DNA from: Omphiscola glabra
Lineage: Eukaryota; Mollusca; Gastropoda; Lymnaeidae
Assembly: GCA_964017045.1 (NCBI GenBank)
Contig: OZ024798.1
Span: 14,216,724 to 14,280,723 of the forward strand
Reading direction: 5' to 3'
DNA length: 64,000 nt
Shown piece by piece: positions 47,411 through 62,400 of the stretch. The notes beneath the pieces were generated by a model, which was given only the letters and a program-made list of their open reading frames with translations, was not told the origin of the DNA and did not search any database. Numbering within the stretch: the stretch's first letter is position 1; the number at the start of each line of letters is the position of its first letter. The position numbers and the translations under genes are program-made.

Positions 47411-50400
47411 TTATTTCCTCTTTCCTTTCCCACTTTTTTTATCCTGCTTGTCACCAGAACTGGAGGGCAAGGCCAGCATCTTGTCCCCTGGTGTAGGAGC
47501 GCTCATCTCGTCTGCCCCTACACTACGGAACCTGTACATCATGTTGGCCATACTGTCCTCCATGTCTGAGGCCCGCTCTGAGTGCATCTGAATCATCGAA
47601 ACAAAATGAATGCATGTAAATTATAGGATAATTTGGAACTTACAACACAACTAAATACAGTTTAAATGAAAAAAAAAAAAACATTTTTAAAAACAATAGT
47701 GGTATATAAAATAACTTGTTATTCATGTCATAATCATTAATTAGTGGTGTCCATGAATTAAGAGCATTGTGTTAAGTTTCGAAAACATATAATATTACTG
47801 GTCATAATATAACAAGAAATGAACACACACAAAAAAAAAAGAAGATTTTCGGCACCTCAGACCAAAGTGTACTAACATTTACACGCATTTTGATTAAAAA
47901 CTAAATATGATAAAAACTACTTTTTTTTTTCAAACTGAAACTAAAGCAGAGCAACGCCATTGGGAAAGTCTTGAGAGATGCCTGTATTTACATTTTTCAT
48001 TTAAATACCAGTGAGAGGCGTGTGTCAATATGTGTTAGGACTCATTTAGGTTGCATCTTTTGGGACCCTTGAAAGATGCATTTAGTTGCAACCGTAAGGA
48101 AAATACTGAAACACAATCTTTCAAACAGACACACAAATATCGATTAGTGAACTGTGATGAGCTTTTTGAAAATCTTTTTAATCTGTCTTAAACTTAAAGA
48201 ATTAAATTTCATAAAAAGTATAAGTGTAAAAAAAAAAGGAGCACAGGTACATCTAGGGACTCACTCGTTTTGCCTGGTTAGATAAAATGTAGGACATACC
48301 TTTTTGAACTTGGTGGCAATGTAGCCTTTGGTGTGCACCCTCGGGGGTGGCGGTGGAGCTTGAGCACTAGAGGTCTGCCCATCATCGTACAGCTCGTCAG
48401 TGTCACTGTGTTCACTGTCACTCCTCGTGTGTCCAAACTGGTCAATCTCTTGCTGGAACACATCACATCAAGCGGACTCAAAACCACAAAATTTATGCAT
48501 TAGAAGTGTATTTCTTTCTTTGCATGCGATCACGAAAAATTAAATGTATTTATTTTTTTTAGAGCTCTTTACAATAAGCACACTTTCCAACAAAAAAAAA
48601 TCGGTTTCACTAACTTTATCTTATCTTATATAAGAAAATTAAACCTAGTGGACTTCATGAGGAAAATCTTTCATTTCAAGGGATCTCACAATAAGTCCTA
48701 GTGACCCTCATCAGGTAATATTTTAAGGTAACAGTCATAACACTTTTTACTAAAATAATTTTGATTAGCAAGTGTTGCAGTTGTCTTTCTCTTCCTTGAA
48801 CTGTATACTCTAACTCACTTCTCCCACTGCTCCAATCAAAACTTTATACTCTAGTTCACTTCTCCCACTGCTCCAATCAAAACTTTATACTCTTGCTCAC
48901 TTCTCCAAATCAAAACTTTATGCTCTAGTTCCCTTCTCCCTTTGCTCCAATCAAAACTTGAGATAACCTACTGTCCTGCCCTCCCCTACACAACATTAAG
49001 AAAAAGTTTGTGGGCTCTATAGGGCATATTTGTTATGAACCCAAATTGATTATATTTAACTCTTGATCTCTATAGCAACACAGTTTATTGGATGAAGCCT
49101 TGACAGAAGCCTACCATCTGTTTCCTCTGTATAAAGTTTTCCATGCTCTGTATCTTGCTGTAGATGACTTTGTATTTGGCACGGTCCATCGTTGAGGATG
49201 TATCACTGTGCCTGTTTAGTAAATAACGCATCATTTGTTTCCTGTTCTACTGGAACATTTATTTCATTTAATCTTGGATGGTGAAATTAATCAAGGCTGC
49301 CAGGAAGCAAGAATAATTTGACAACTTTAACTGAACCTGAATTCAAAATCACACATATTGAACTGCATCAGTATAGCTTAGGCTAACAGAGATGAGCTGC
49401 ATGTAGACTAACAGAGATGAGCTGCATGTAGACAAACAGAGATGAGCTGCATGTAGACTAACAGAGATGAGCTGCATGTAGACTAACAGAGATGAGCTGC
49501 ATGTAGACTAACAGATATGAGCTGCATGTAGACTAACAGAGATGAGCTGCACGTAGACTAAGATAGATGACCTGTGTGTAGTCTTACATAGATGAGCTGC
49601 ACGGCAGATGTGAACAAACTAACCCTGTAAACATATCATTTTACCAGCGTGCTCCCCCAGCGATCACCAAGATCTAATTGATAACCAGTAGAGTCGTTAC
49701 TGTCACAAAAGGAAGTCAATTCTGGCTGATTTCTACACTAGAGAAATACTTTAGATGTCTTGTGTTTCAATCACTACCCTTGCAATATGCTGCCTTGGTT
49801 AAAACATATGCATTTATTTATGTAATCAAAGAAAATTTCCAATTTTTTTGGGGGTCACTAAAGAATCTTATCTTATTTTTTTTTTTTAACTCTAATATTT
49901 TTTATTCAAATAAAGAGTCAATAGTTCTATACTTTTGATAACAACCAAATAGATTGGACTAAACTCACAGGATCTACCTTTGATTACAACCAAATAGATT
50001 GGACTAAACTCACAGGATCTACCTTTGATAACAACCAAATAGATTGGACTAAACTCACAGGATCTACCTTTGATAACAACCAAATAGATTGGACTAAACT
50101 CACAGGATCTACCTTTGATAACAACCAAATAGATTGGACTAAACTCACAGAATCTAACTAATTGCAGACAATTATTTTTTTTAAAAATAGGAATACTTTG
50201 ATATTCATCAAACAATTTCTTCAAGAACTTTTCGATACTTTTATGAAATTAGTTTAAGAGAGGGTGACACTAATAAAGTAATTACTTAGGCAGCACCATA
50301 GACACAAATGGTGGATCAGACACAGACATAAGGGCTGGAATTGGAAAAGCTAGATCAGCATTTGTGCGATTAAAGAAAATATGGGAGTCGAAGCAGCTGA

Positions 50401-53400
50401 AACTGCAAACCAAAGTCAGAATCTTGAACACAAATGTCAAAACTGTCCTTCTATATGGAGCAGAAACGTGGAATACAACAGGGAGCATTACACAGAAAGT
50501 GCAGACATTCATAAACACATGCCTCAGAAAGACCCTGAACATCAAATGGCCAAATACCATCACCAACAAAGATATACCAGAAAGGACATACCAGGTGCCC
50601 ATTGATGAAGACATCATAAAGAAATGATGGAGGTGAATTGGGCATGCTCTCAGAGCACCACCAGACAATGCCTAACATGGAATCCATAGGGAAAAAGAAA
50701 GAGAGGAAGACCTAAGAATACATGGAGAAAAGCTAGCTAGAGGCAGAAATGCAAAATATGGGATACACCTGGAAGCAATTGGAAAGGAAAGCACAGGACC
50801 GTGATGAGTGGAAAATTCTTGCGGACGGCCTATGCCCCAGACGGGGTAAAAAGGCATAAGAAGAAGAACACTAATATTAACAGCTAGCTATCCATCAGAT
50901 CAGCTCCATCCGCCATTACCTCACAGTTAGTGCAACAAAAACCTTAGTATGTGCTCTTGTTCTCTCTCGTCTTGACTACTGCAACTCTCTTCTGTCAGGC
51001 TCACCAAAACACTTCTTAGAAAGATTACAAAAGGTTCAAAACTCAGCTGCTAGGCTAGTTTTAATGGCAAAAAAACGTGATCACGTCACACCACTACTTC
51101 ATTCACTTCATTGGCTCCCTGTACAAGCACGGATTGATTATAAACTCTCTGTTCTATGCCACAACATTTTCTCAAATTCCTGCCCTTCCTATCTATCTCT
51201 GTCTATTCACCCCTTCGACAGCTTCGCTCCTCCACAGACGAGCGTATTCTTTCTGTCCCCAAGACTCGCACAAAAACATACGGTGAAAGATCTTTCTCTT
51301 ACTGTGCCCCCAAACAATGTAATTCTCTTCCACTACACATCAGAAATATATCAACCATCACAGCCTTCAAAACTGCACTCAAAACACATCTCTTTAAACT
51401 TTACTATCCTGACTGATTCCCCCTCTGAAAGTTAAACGATGCTGCGGAGTGCCGTCCATGACGTCACATGTAAATTGATATGGAATGGTTGGTTTTTAAT
51501 TTATAATAATAATAATAATATTGACCCCCCTAAAATCTACCCCATAGTGGCCAATGGGTTTTATACGTGTTTTGTAAAAGGATGACCTATCCATTCCATA
51601 CAAGAACAACTCACGTGTTCCTCCATGCAAGTCTCTGGTTCATCAGAGCCAGGCCTCTGGATTTGGAGAACTGCCCTTTCAGTGCCAGGTCTGCTGATTT
51701 CTTGGCAGCATGAGCTCCAAGTACTTCAAGATTGGCATCTGTTGAAGAGAGACGTGGCCTTTAAAAACATTTTTTCACAAAACTATTTACTATTTGTTCA
51801 CTGAGCAATAGAAAACATTTTTATTTTGCTGTTTTAAAGGAGTGGGGTGTGGGGGGTGTTTGTTTGTTGTTTTTTCTTTCATTTTAAAACTCAAATCTGC
51901 ACATTTAAAACCATTTTAACAGAAATTTTGGGTAATTTTTTTTTTAAATATTAAAAGCAGAATTAAACCATCTTGTTATAGCTTTATTATTTAAAAGACA
52001 AAATAAGTTTAAAGAGTATCCAATTTAAAGAGTATCCAATTTAAAGAGTATCCAATTTAAAGAGTATCCAATTAAAAAAATATCTAATTTAAAGAGTATC
52101 CAATTTAAAGAGTATCCAATTTAAAGAGTATCCAATTAAAAAAATATCTAATTTAAAGAGTATCCAATTTAAAGAGTATCCAATTTAAAGAGTATCCAAT
52201 TTAAAGAGTATCCAATTTAAAAATTATCCAATTTAAAGAGTATCCAATTTAAAGAGTATCCAATTTAAAGAGTATCCAATTTAAAGAGTATCCAATTTAA
52301 AGAGTATCCAATTTACAAAGAATCCAATTAAAAAAATATTCAATTTAAAGAGTATCCAATTTAAAGACTATCCAATTTAAAGAGTATCCAATTTAAAGAG
52401 TATCCAATTTAAAGAGTATCCAATTTAAAAAGAATCCAATTTAAAAAGTATTCAATTTAAAAAGAATCCAATTAAAAAAAAATTCAATTTAAAGAGTATC
52501 CAATTTAAAGAGTATCCAATTTAAAGAGTATCCAATTTAAAAAGAATCCAATTTAAAAAGTATTCAATTTAAAAAGAATCCAATTAAAAAAATATTCAAT
52601 TTAAAGAGTATCCAATTTAAAGAGTATCCAATTTAAAGAGTATCCAATTTAAAGAGTATCCAATTTAAAGAGTATCCAATTTAAAAAGAATCCAATTAAA
52701 AAAATATTCAATTTAAAGAGTATCCAATTTAAAGAGTATCCAATTTAAAGAGTATCCAATTTAAAGAGTATCCAATTTAAAAAGAATCCAATTTAAAAAG
52801 TATTCAATTTAAAAAGAATCCAATTAAAAAAAAATTCAATTTAAAGAGTATCCAATTTAAAGAGTATCCAATTTAAAGAGTATCCAATTTAAAAAGAATC
52901 CAATTTAAAAAGTATTCAATTTAAAAAGTATCCAATTTAAAAAGTATCCAATTTAAAGAGTATCCAATTTAAAGAGTATCCAATTTAAAGAGTATCCAAT
53001 TTAAAAAGAATCCAATTAAAAAAATTTTCAATTTAAAGAGTATCCAATTTAAAGAGTATCCAATTTAAAGAGTATCCAATTTAAAAATAATCCAATTTAA
53101 AAAGTATTCAATTTAAAAAGTATCCAATTTAAAAAGTATCCAATTTAAAGAGTATCCAATTTAAAGAGTATCCAATTTAAAGAGTATCCAATTTAAAAAG
53201 TATTCAATTTAAACAGTATTCAATTTAAAAAGTATCCAATTTAAAGAGTATCCAATCTAAAGAGTATCCAATCTAAAGAGTATCCAATCTATTAGTTATG
53301 TTATAGTTATTTAGACTTTTTTTTTTTTTTTTTTTTTAGAATATAGAAATGTTTTTTATGTTTATATTACAGTTTATAGATTTATTTATTGACCATTTTT

Positions 53401-56400
53401 ATAAATATCCTTTTCAGTTTCATCTTTTGCAATGATGTGAAATAAAAATTTTTTACAGTTTTTCTTTTCCGATTTTCGGAACAAGGTTCGCAAAGTGATT
53501 TTGTGCTTATGAAAATTTAAGAGCCAGAAGTAATTGAGAGCAACAGTTTTTTCTTTGATAACATTAAAGGCATCAAGTTTATTTTACACTATTTTCACCC
53601 AAATTTTGACCACTCACTTGTTTCTGTCACTTTTCTGTCACGAGTAGCAGGCATGGCCCTTGTGAGAACCCTCAGAGCTTTGTTTCCCTCTGTGTCTGTG
53701 TACTCAATCTGTAGCTGGAATGGGAAGTTCCTTGCTGCACCTTCAGTACCAGGAACTTTCAGAGGATCTTCAGGGTCTCCGGCACCAGAGGCCTTTTGAG
53801 AAGCTCCTTGGGCATCCACTCCATCTGTTGGCTTCAAAAAATTTATTAAAAAAACATATTATATAGGCCTTGAAAAATGAAGAAAATTATTTTATAGCTC
53901 TTGAAATAAACAAGGACATTTATGGCCAATGGCGCTGATCAAACTGATAGAGTTTTTTTCATATACTTCTTTGCATGTTATTTTGCATGTTTGCTAATTT
54001 CTATCTTTTTGTCTTCCTTCATCCACTGAAACTGTATATAACTTTTACTCTTAGCAATTATGCCTATTCATTTTTCTAGAAATTTAAAAGTTAAAAAAAA
54101 GATGAAAACCAGGAAATAGAGCAAGGTACAGTGGAAACCTTGTTCTACTATTTCCTTCACACAGCTGTGGACACAGTCCTTCGTTTACTATCATTTATTC
54201 TCTGAAAAAACAGGAGCATACCATGTCTGAATTTTCTGACTTTGATGACTGATTCTCTTCAGTGGAGCTTTCAGAAGAGCTTGGCAGATCTGAAATTAGA
54301 AGTGGTTAAAGGGATTAAAATTGTAATTTTTATTTTTTGCTACTGAGCAAGCTGAAACTTTTTCAGACCAGCCCACACTGTCACAAGTCAGGCAGAATGC
54401 AGACTCTCAATGCTTTAGAACTCAAGTCAAAAGCAAGGTCAGATTTTCAGTCACTAACTGGATTTTCAGAAATCTTGTAGCACAAGCGTATTGAATTTTT
54501 AAACTATGTGTTTCTTGTGACAACCCCAAAATAATTTTCAAAATGTATTCACACAGTTAAATTAAAGCAAGCTTGTGATAAATGTGTACCTAGTACATAC
54601 CCTGAAAAATGGGTATACCTTTCATTAGTCACTTTAGTAAAATTTTGTTTAGCGTATATAAACTAATCACTGCCAGACAGGGGCCTCTCCACAACTATCT
54701 TTCTTTGATTTGAAAGAGTGCACAGTACATAACCAAAACACAAAAACAAAATTCCTTTCTAAGAACACTAAAGATACTCAAAACGTATATAATGTCTCTT
54801 CTCTTTTCTCTTTCGCCTTTTCGTCCTCGAGGAACAGCAGCCGATCTTCATCGACGTCTGTAATATGTATAACCAATCAACTAAGAAAATGGGTTTACCG
54901 GCACGAAAATTAGTGAAGGTTCAATGAAAAACATTTGTATCAAACAAACTAAAGCCTTGTTTCAGGAGATAACACATGAAATTTTCATCAAGTAAAAAAT
55001 ACCAGATGAAATAATTAAAAGGAACAAAGTTTTAATCCAGATTCCATTCACCTCTAGACTGCTTCCTTTTTGCAAACTCAAATGTGATGGTGGAACTACT
55101 TTTAACATTGCCAGCATTGTGCTCTGCCCGACTCAGTTTGCTGTCTGGATCACTTTCATCTATGACATATCTGTGAAGCAATGGATAACACTTTTCATAC
55201 TCTATGACATATCTGTGAAGCATTGCATAACACTTTTCATACTGGCAATGTTTATTACACAGAAAAATATGTGTACTAATGTATTTTTTTCTGTGAAAAT
55301 TACAAATTTGTTTTTAAAAAGAACTGAGTCGTTAGTTAAATATAGATCATTATTAGTTTAATGTAGATCATTATTAGTTCAATGTAGATCACTTTAGTTT
55401 AATGTAGATCATTATTAGTTTAATGTAGATCACTTTAGTAGATCCAATTCAGATTTAAGAGTAAAAAAAGTTTTAACTCTAGAGCTTCAAGACAACTATA
55501 ATATTTAGACCAACTTTTACTATGTTATATTATCTGTTCATTTTAACAAAGTGTCGGCCAGTAAGACATCAACAACAAAATTCATTTTAAATGCAATATT
55601 GGGTGAGAGTTTTTCAAAGAATTATGCTTCATTTTAAAAAATTTAATGTTAAAAATACTAATTTTTCAACAAAAAAATGTTCACTCTTTAAAAAAGGATA
55701 AGATAAAAAAATTTGCATTTATCTGCTGACAAGATAATATAATTTGCATTAATTTACTGGTAAGATAATATAATTTGCATTAATCTACTAACAGTTCTTT
55801 GTGGAGGATGAAAAAAGCCTTGACTCTGGTGGCTATAATGGGGTCAGCCAGGATGTTACCAAACTCCTCAGTCAGTTTCAAGGGGTCAACAATGTTGACC
55901 TAAAATGCAGTACAGATAAGGAATGCTGTAAAATGAATGTCTCAAACTGTACAAGGCATAAAAAGAAAATAATCTTAAGCGTTTATTTCAGGGCGAAAAA
56001 AAAGACAATTAAGTCGGTGCTAAAGTTTAACCCATTTTGGGTTTGTACTTAAACACTGACTTAATTAAGAAAAATCAAAATTAAAATTGCTGAAGCTGGA
56101 AATGAAAATACAAACTATAATTTTAACACCAAGATATATTTGTTTTTCTTGAAAACTTTAATCTTGAAAATGTTTAAATTGTGTGAGTCACCTGTCCTCC
56201 TGTCTTATCAGCCAACATCCCAACATGGACAAGTTTGCAGTCCGTGCCTTCTATCGTTATAACAGATACGGTTACTCTGAAACACAGTTTAATCATGCGT
56301 GATATGGTTACTCTGAAACACAGTTTAATCATTCATAACATTAATGTGTGCTCACTTATACACTAACCAAAAAATTCTTGTTTAGCTGATTTTGGAAAAG

Positions 56401-59400
56401 AAAAGAAATAATTTACGACAATTTAAAAACCAAGTAACTATGAGAAATCCATCAAACTTAACACACATTATTTTGGTACACATGGCGCATTGAGTGAATA
56501 AATGCTATATAAATCGTTCTGAAAATTCTGACCGAAATTATTTAACTGTCCAAAACTCAATCAAATTTTTTTTTTCTACCTGAAAATGTAAAAGCGAAAA
56601 CATTTGGATGTGCTTAACGATTCTCCTGCTAACATTATGATTCCTTGCAAGGCCATGTCAAGAATAAGCTGCACCAAGGACAAAGCCAAGGCTCTGGTTC
56701 CTTATAACGTAGAGAGAAATATTGTATGCATAATACTTTCTGAACTGCTACATCTTACACTTTAGCACATGCCCTTTCTGCAGTACTAGATCTTACCCTT
56801 TAGCAGTTGCTCTATCTGCAGTGCTAGGCCTTACCCTTTAGCAAATGCACTCAACAGCGCTAGTTCTTACCATTTACCAAATGCACTCTCTGCAGTGTTA
56901 GGCCTTACCCTTTAGCAAATGCACTCTCTGCGGTGTGTTTGTAAAAATCCAGTGCTGCCTGTTCTTCTGTGCTGTCCTCCAGTTTCCCCAGTCCTATGTT
57001 GGCTTTGCCGTCTGTACACAAGATCACCTTTGAGCCTGGGTGATGTGCTGCCATGTTGACCGCAACAATCAGGGCAGGGCCTAAGGCTGTTGCTCCGCCC
57101 TCTTCTAGGCTGTCAGTTTTGGTGGTTGTTTAGAAAAGTTGTAAAACATATTTTCAAAGCATGTTTCAGTTTTTTTAACTAGTCATTTATAAGTTAGTCA
57201 AGGTAAGTCTACCAAAAAAAAAATGAATAATGTAGGACTATTGAAAGCTGCAGGGGACACCACTGAAACACGCATACAAAGGCAAGAGAAAAAGATAGAG
57301 CTTTGCCCTGACAGTGACAAAAGTCACAATTGGGAATAACTGTAGGACACTTAACAGTTGACAGGTGTCATAATATATCTCATCATGAATCAAGCTCATG
57401 GCAACACTGGCTTTTGGTAAACAATTTTTGAAACACACATTAGTAAAGCTGGCGGCAAACGTGACTCTGTGAGCATATTTCGTAGCTGTCTGCCAGGCCA
57501 ATTTATTTTGGAGTTTACTTCGATGGACTTTCAACAGCTCGTGAATTAGATGAACATTCAAGTTTTAAGATAGCCCCAGCAGATCATTTGGCAGAGACGA
57601 AATTTAAAATAATTTAAACTCACTTGTAGACCTTTTCTCCTAGAATTCTTCTGCTGCCCTTGATTGCCTGAGGTAATGGTGCTTCAGATCCAATCTTGAT
57701 TAACTCCTCCTCACTTTTCAACTTGTCCCCTGATACTATTGTCTCCCTCTGGCTGCCATCACCAACTATTGTCACCTGATTGGGGAAAATTACTGACACT
57801 TCAATAAAATGATTATACCTCCTTCCTGCTTTTTCTTTATATATTTAACACATTGATCCTTCTCTGTTGCTTTTACATATCATATTGGTTCAGCTGCTAT
57901 CACTCAAGAACTCAACAGTTATTCTTACCTCACAATTACATGCTGAATGTCTTGCTAAATGTTACAGACTAATCTTAAGAAACAATGAAAAACTGAAACA
58001 GGCTTTTTAAGGACTGAAAAAAATATGTATGATGAGAGGAAAAAAACAAATTTTCATTTATTTGGATTAATAAAAATAACTTATCTTATCTTAAAGCTAG
58101 TTGATTTTTTGGGGGGTAAATCTACTCTCTATGTTGATTAACACACAAAGAAGGTATTTAATTTTAGCTTTAAAAAGAAGATAAATTGCATTAAATACCG
58201 AAAATACCGTAACACATTTTTTTAAGATGACAAAAATATTCTAACTTCAATTTTTGAAGATTTATCTTTAATAGCTGTAAAATAAAATATCAACAGCATG
58301 TAGGGCTTTCGTGATGTACGATGTATCTGACCACATCACCCCAGTTCTTAAAGATCTCCACTGGCGTCCTATGAGTGGTACCATGTATCTGACAACATCA
58401 CCCCAGTTCTTAAAGGTCTCCACTGGCGTCCTGTGAGTGAATGAATGGACCACAAAATTCTGTCCATGGCGTACAGCTGTATGGAAGGCTCTGCACCTGA
58501 CTATCTAAATGAACTTATTTCCAAAAATGTATCTTTAAAGATGCTGCACTCTACATCACAGTCCCAACTAAGAGTTCCCATTGTGGATGGACACAAAAGG
58601 AAGTCCTTTGGAGTGTGCTCTTTTAAAGCTATAGCACTTAAATTACGGAACAGTTTTCCTCAGTCCTTGAGGGATTTTAAAGATGATTAAAAGCATTTAA
58701 GAGACATTTAAAGACATTTTTCTTTAAATAGCGTTTATACCGTCAGAGCGCTTTGAGCATGCTAACATAGCAGGGACACAAGCGATATAAAAGTGATCAA
58801 TAATCATCATCATCCTACCTCATTGTTAAATGTAATCAAGGCCACACGCCTGTTGGGATGATTTTTGGACATCTCCCCCAGCTGGTGGTCAACTGCTGCC
58901 TGCATTGCCTGAAGTCGAGAGATGTAGGTCACGGACTGGCCTCGCTGTGATGGCAGACGCTGGTCTACCTCATCATTCTCAACAAAACTTTGAAGTCTTT
59001 TCAGCTGGCTGGTGCCTCGCAACTTGATGGTTCCAGAGATCTGTTATTATAAAAAAAATTAGCAAACAAATAGTGGTACAAGATATGTTTAGGCTTGAAA
59101 AGAAAAGATCGGACAATTAAACTGATGTTTTGGCTCTGTTGTTGCTTGTTTTATATTATCTGCTGGATAGGCATCGGCATAATGAAAACTTGAAAGTTGC
59201 CAAAAAACTAAAAAGTGTCAAAAAGAAGACTTTTTGCAGTGAATGAACAAAATATGTTGAACATTTAAATAAACTTAGCTCATAAGAAAAGTTTGATGTT
59301 TCTTGGACTAGAAGAAAGTAAGAACTGATAATAAAGTAAGAGGTGTGATTAAGGAAACATATTTTAAGGTAAACGATCGACAGCAATCAGACTATGAGCT

Positions 59401-62400
59401 CTCTAATTTACCTCAGTAGTCACACACATGCTGCCAGAGGTGTCCACACAAAAAATGACAAGTGACTGGTCAAGCCCTGACATTGTGCTAGTTGCTGTCG
59501 TCATGGCTGGCTCTATCAAGAAGGTCACATCTTCTGAGGTGGGAATCTCTTCTGGGTCAATGTCCACAGAAAGGATCTCATCACAAAACTCACACTGCCA
59601 TTCCTGAATGCAGCACAGAAAACAAATAAAACATGCTTACAAATTATTATATATGGCATCCTTCTGTCTTCGCAAGACGATGGAGTAGCTATGTAGTCCT
59701 ACACTTTGACGAGTGCCTCACTAGGCCAATCCTGGAATGACAATCTCGACTGCATTTCTCACAGGAGAATATTGAACCCTGGTTAGATTTGGCCTTCTGT
59801 GTTGTTCTTTTTGTTGCAAAGGCTTCGTTTCCCACATCGTCTGCCTTTTTTTTACTCCTTCGTACACAGCAGTTTGCCAGCTGGAGCGTTGTTCTGCAAT
59901 GATCTCCCATTTGTTGATTTCTACGATGGCTTCCCTCATGCTCCTTTTGCAAACGTCCATAAATCTCAGGCTTGGCCGTCCAATAAGTCTTGTGTAATAA
60001 TAATCTATTTCTAATTAAACAATACACACACAGTACAATATTTGCTTTATGCTGTGCAACAAAAAAAATTTAAGCGTGTTAAGGAAACCATAAATCCATG
60101 TTTTTTATTTTGATGGGAGATATCATTTTTTTTATAAATCATCTTTAAAAGATAATCTTTGCAGTTAATTTTAAATGAATTCTTGCACCAATTTTCCTTT
60201 CATAACTTTTATGAACAATTAATGACCAAAAAAAAAAATACTAACAAAATTTTAAAATTTTAATAAGTGAAAGAAATAAATGAGAAAATAAAGTAGCATG
60301 TCTTAGAGGTTTAAATTTTTCAATTGAAAGGGGTCTTAATAGTATCTGCAGTATTTTTAGGAGCATGAAGAAGTTCAAATTCCTGTGTTTAATATCAGCT
60401 CTCCATATTTTGAGACTTTTTTATGAAATATTTGTTGATAATATGATGTTCAATTAACAAAAAAAGTTTTCAAAATATCAACCTATTCTAAGATTAATTT
60501 CTTCTTACCTTCTTCTCTAAGACAACTTTGCTGATGTGGGACAGTATTGCAGAGCATCTGGTGCACACGACAGGCTCACCGGCATGCATGTTGCCGGGAG
60601 CTAGCAAGGTGCTGAAGTTGACAGACACCACGTTGGTGTCGGCTCTTCGGAATCTACGTTTAGAAGGAATCTTGGCTGTAATGAGACATGCCAAGATGGC
60701 TAATGATATAGTGACTATGTTAGCTACAATACACAGGACTATACATTTAATTGCTATTTAGGATTATTCACTGGAACTCTTTTTGCAGGAAGATTGGGGG
60801 GGAGGGGGGGTTTTACAATGCACAATAGGAGGATTGAAAATATGTATAATCGGGAAAAGAAAAAGGTGCACACAACCTGAAAATACCTTCACATATTGCA
60901 GTTCTCTCCTTTACATCATTCCCATCAGTTTCATCTTTTGACTGCTTTTTGTGCCTCCAGTGATGTCGACTCTTAAGAAACTTTTTCTTCTTTGGACTGG
61001 AATGACCTGAAAATGAATTTAAAACTTAAAAATAACTTTAGACAGCAAATCTCCCCCTCACCCCCAGATAGGCAAAACTTGTACACATTATAATATAAGC
61101 TGGCTCGAATCCTTTGTCAGGAAAAACCACAAGGCTAAAGACAGTCGTCCCTTGTTTAGCATGATTATTCAGTTCCAGACTTTATCGCGATAAGGGAATT
61201 TCCTTGAAGTTGGATTCTTTATTTATAAATGAAATATTTTCATAGTTAGAGCAAAAAAAACATGTTCCCGACCCACTAAATATGGTTTTAAAGATAATTA
61301 GACCCTCTGGGGGTGCTCAAATACATAGGTCTACATTCCATATGTACAGTAATTTTAATTTTAATGGTAATACAGAGGTGTGTAATTGACTCAAACCACC
61401 AAGCGCATGATGTATCATTTTCACTATCCAGATCTTCAAAAAACCGCGATAGAGTGAAGCCGAAGAAAGTCGAAGCGCGAAGTGACGAATGTAAGTGTAC
61501 AATGATAATGAATGTGCAAGGTCTATTTAAAATTTCATTAATAAATAAACGGTTTAAAAATTGATCAATATTTGTCATACATAAATATAGGGGGGAAAAA
61601 GTTTTAAATGGCTTCCATTTCCAAATAATAATAATCATGAGATGGATATGCGATTAAAAAATGTTAGAAAATATAGTGAGCCTGGCTCTATTAATATGAT
61701 AAGTTGAATACACACAACTACTAACTGATAATGAAAGGTCTTTGATTATGTCAGAAAATATAGTGAGCCTGGCTCTATTAATATGATAAGTTGAATACAC
61801 ACAACTACTAACTGATAATGAAAGGTCTTTGATTATGTCAGAAAATATAGTGAGCCTGGCTCTATTAATATGATAAGTTTAATACACACAACTACTAACT
61901 GATAATGAAAGGTCTTTGATTATGTCAGAAAATATAGTGAGCCTGGCTCTATTAATATGATAAGTTGAATACACACAACTACTAACTGATAATGAAAGGT
62001 CTTTGATTATGTCAGAAAATATAGTGAGCCTGGCTCTATTAATATGATAAGTTGAATACACACAACTACTAACTGATAATGAAAGGTCTTTGATTATGTC
62101 AGAAAATATAGTGAGCCTGGCTCTATTAATATGATAAGTTGAATACACACAACTACTAACTGATAATGAAAGGTCTTTGATTATGTCAGAAAATATAGTG
62201 AGCATGGCTCTATTAATATGATAAGTTGAATACACACAACTACTAACTGATAATGAAAGGTCTTTGATTTCATAGTAAAAATAGAATAATGTTGTTCACA
62301 CAAAACAAACATGGAAATCAAACCTGGGTTATTACCCTTTGGTCTTCTATTGGCTTCATCATCACCATCTGAGCTTGAAGCAGAATCACTAACCATGGGG

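Noticed and set aside
49892..50224. 110-codon minus-strand ORF with repeated 'CEFSPIYLVVIKGRS'
   Set aside because: Product of a 45-bp tandem repeat, not a gene.
61879..62235. 118-codon minus-strand ORF with four repeated 29-residue units
   Set aside because: It follows directly from the 87-bp tandem array in an intron of the VWA gene.
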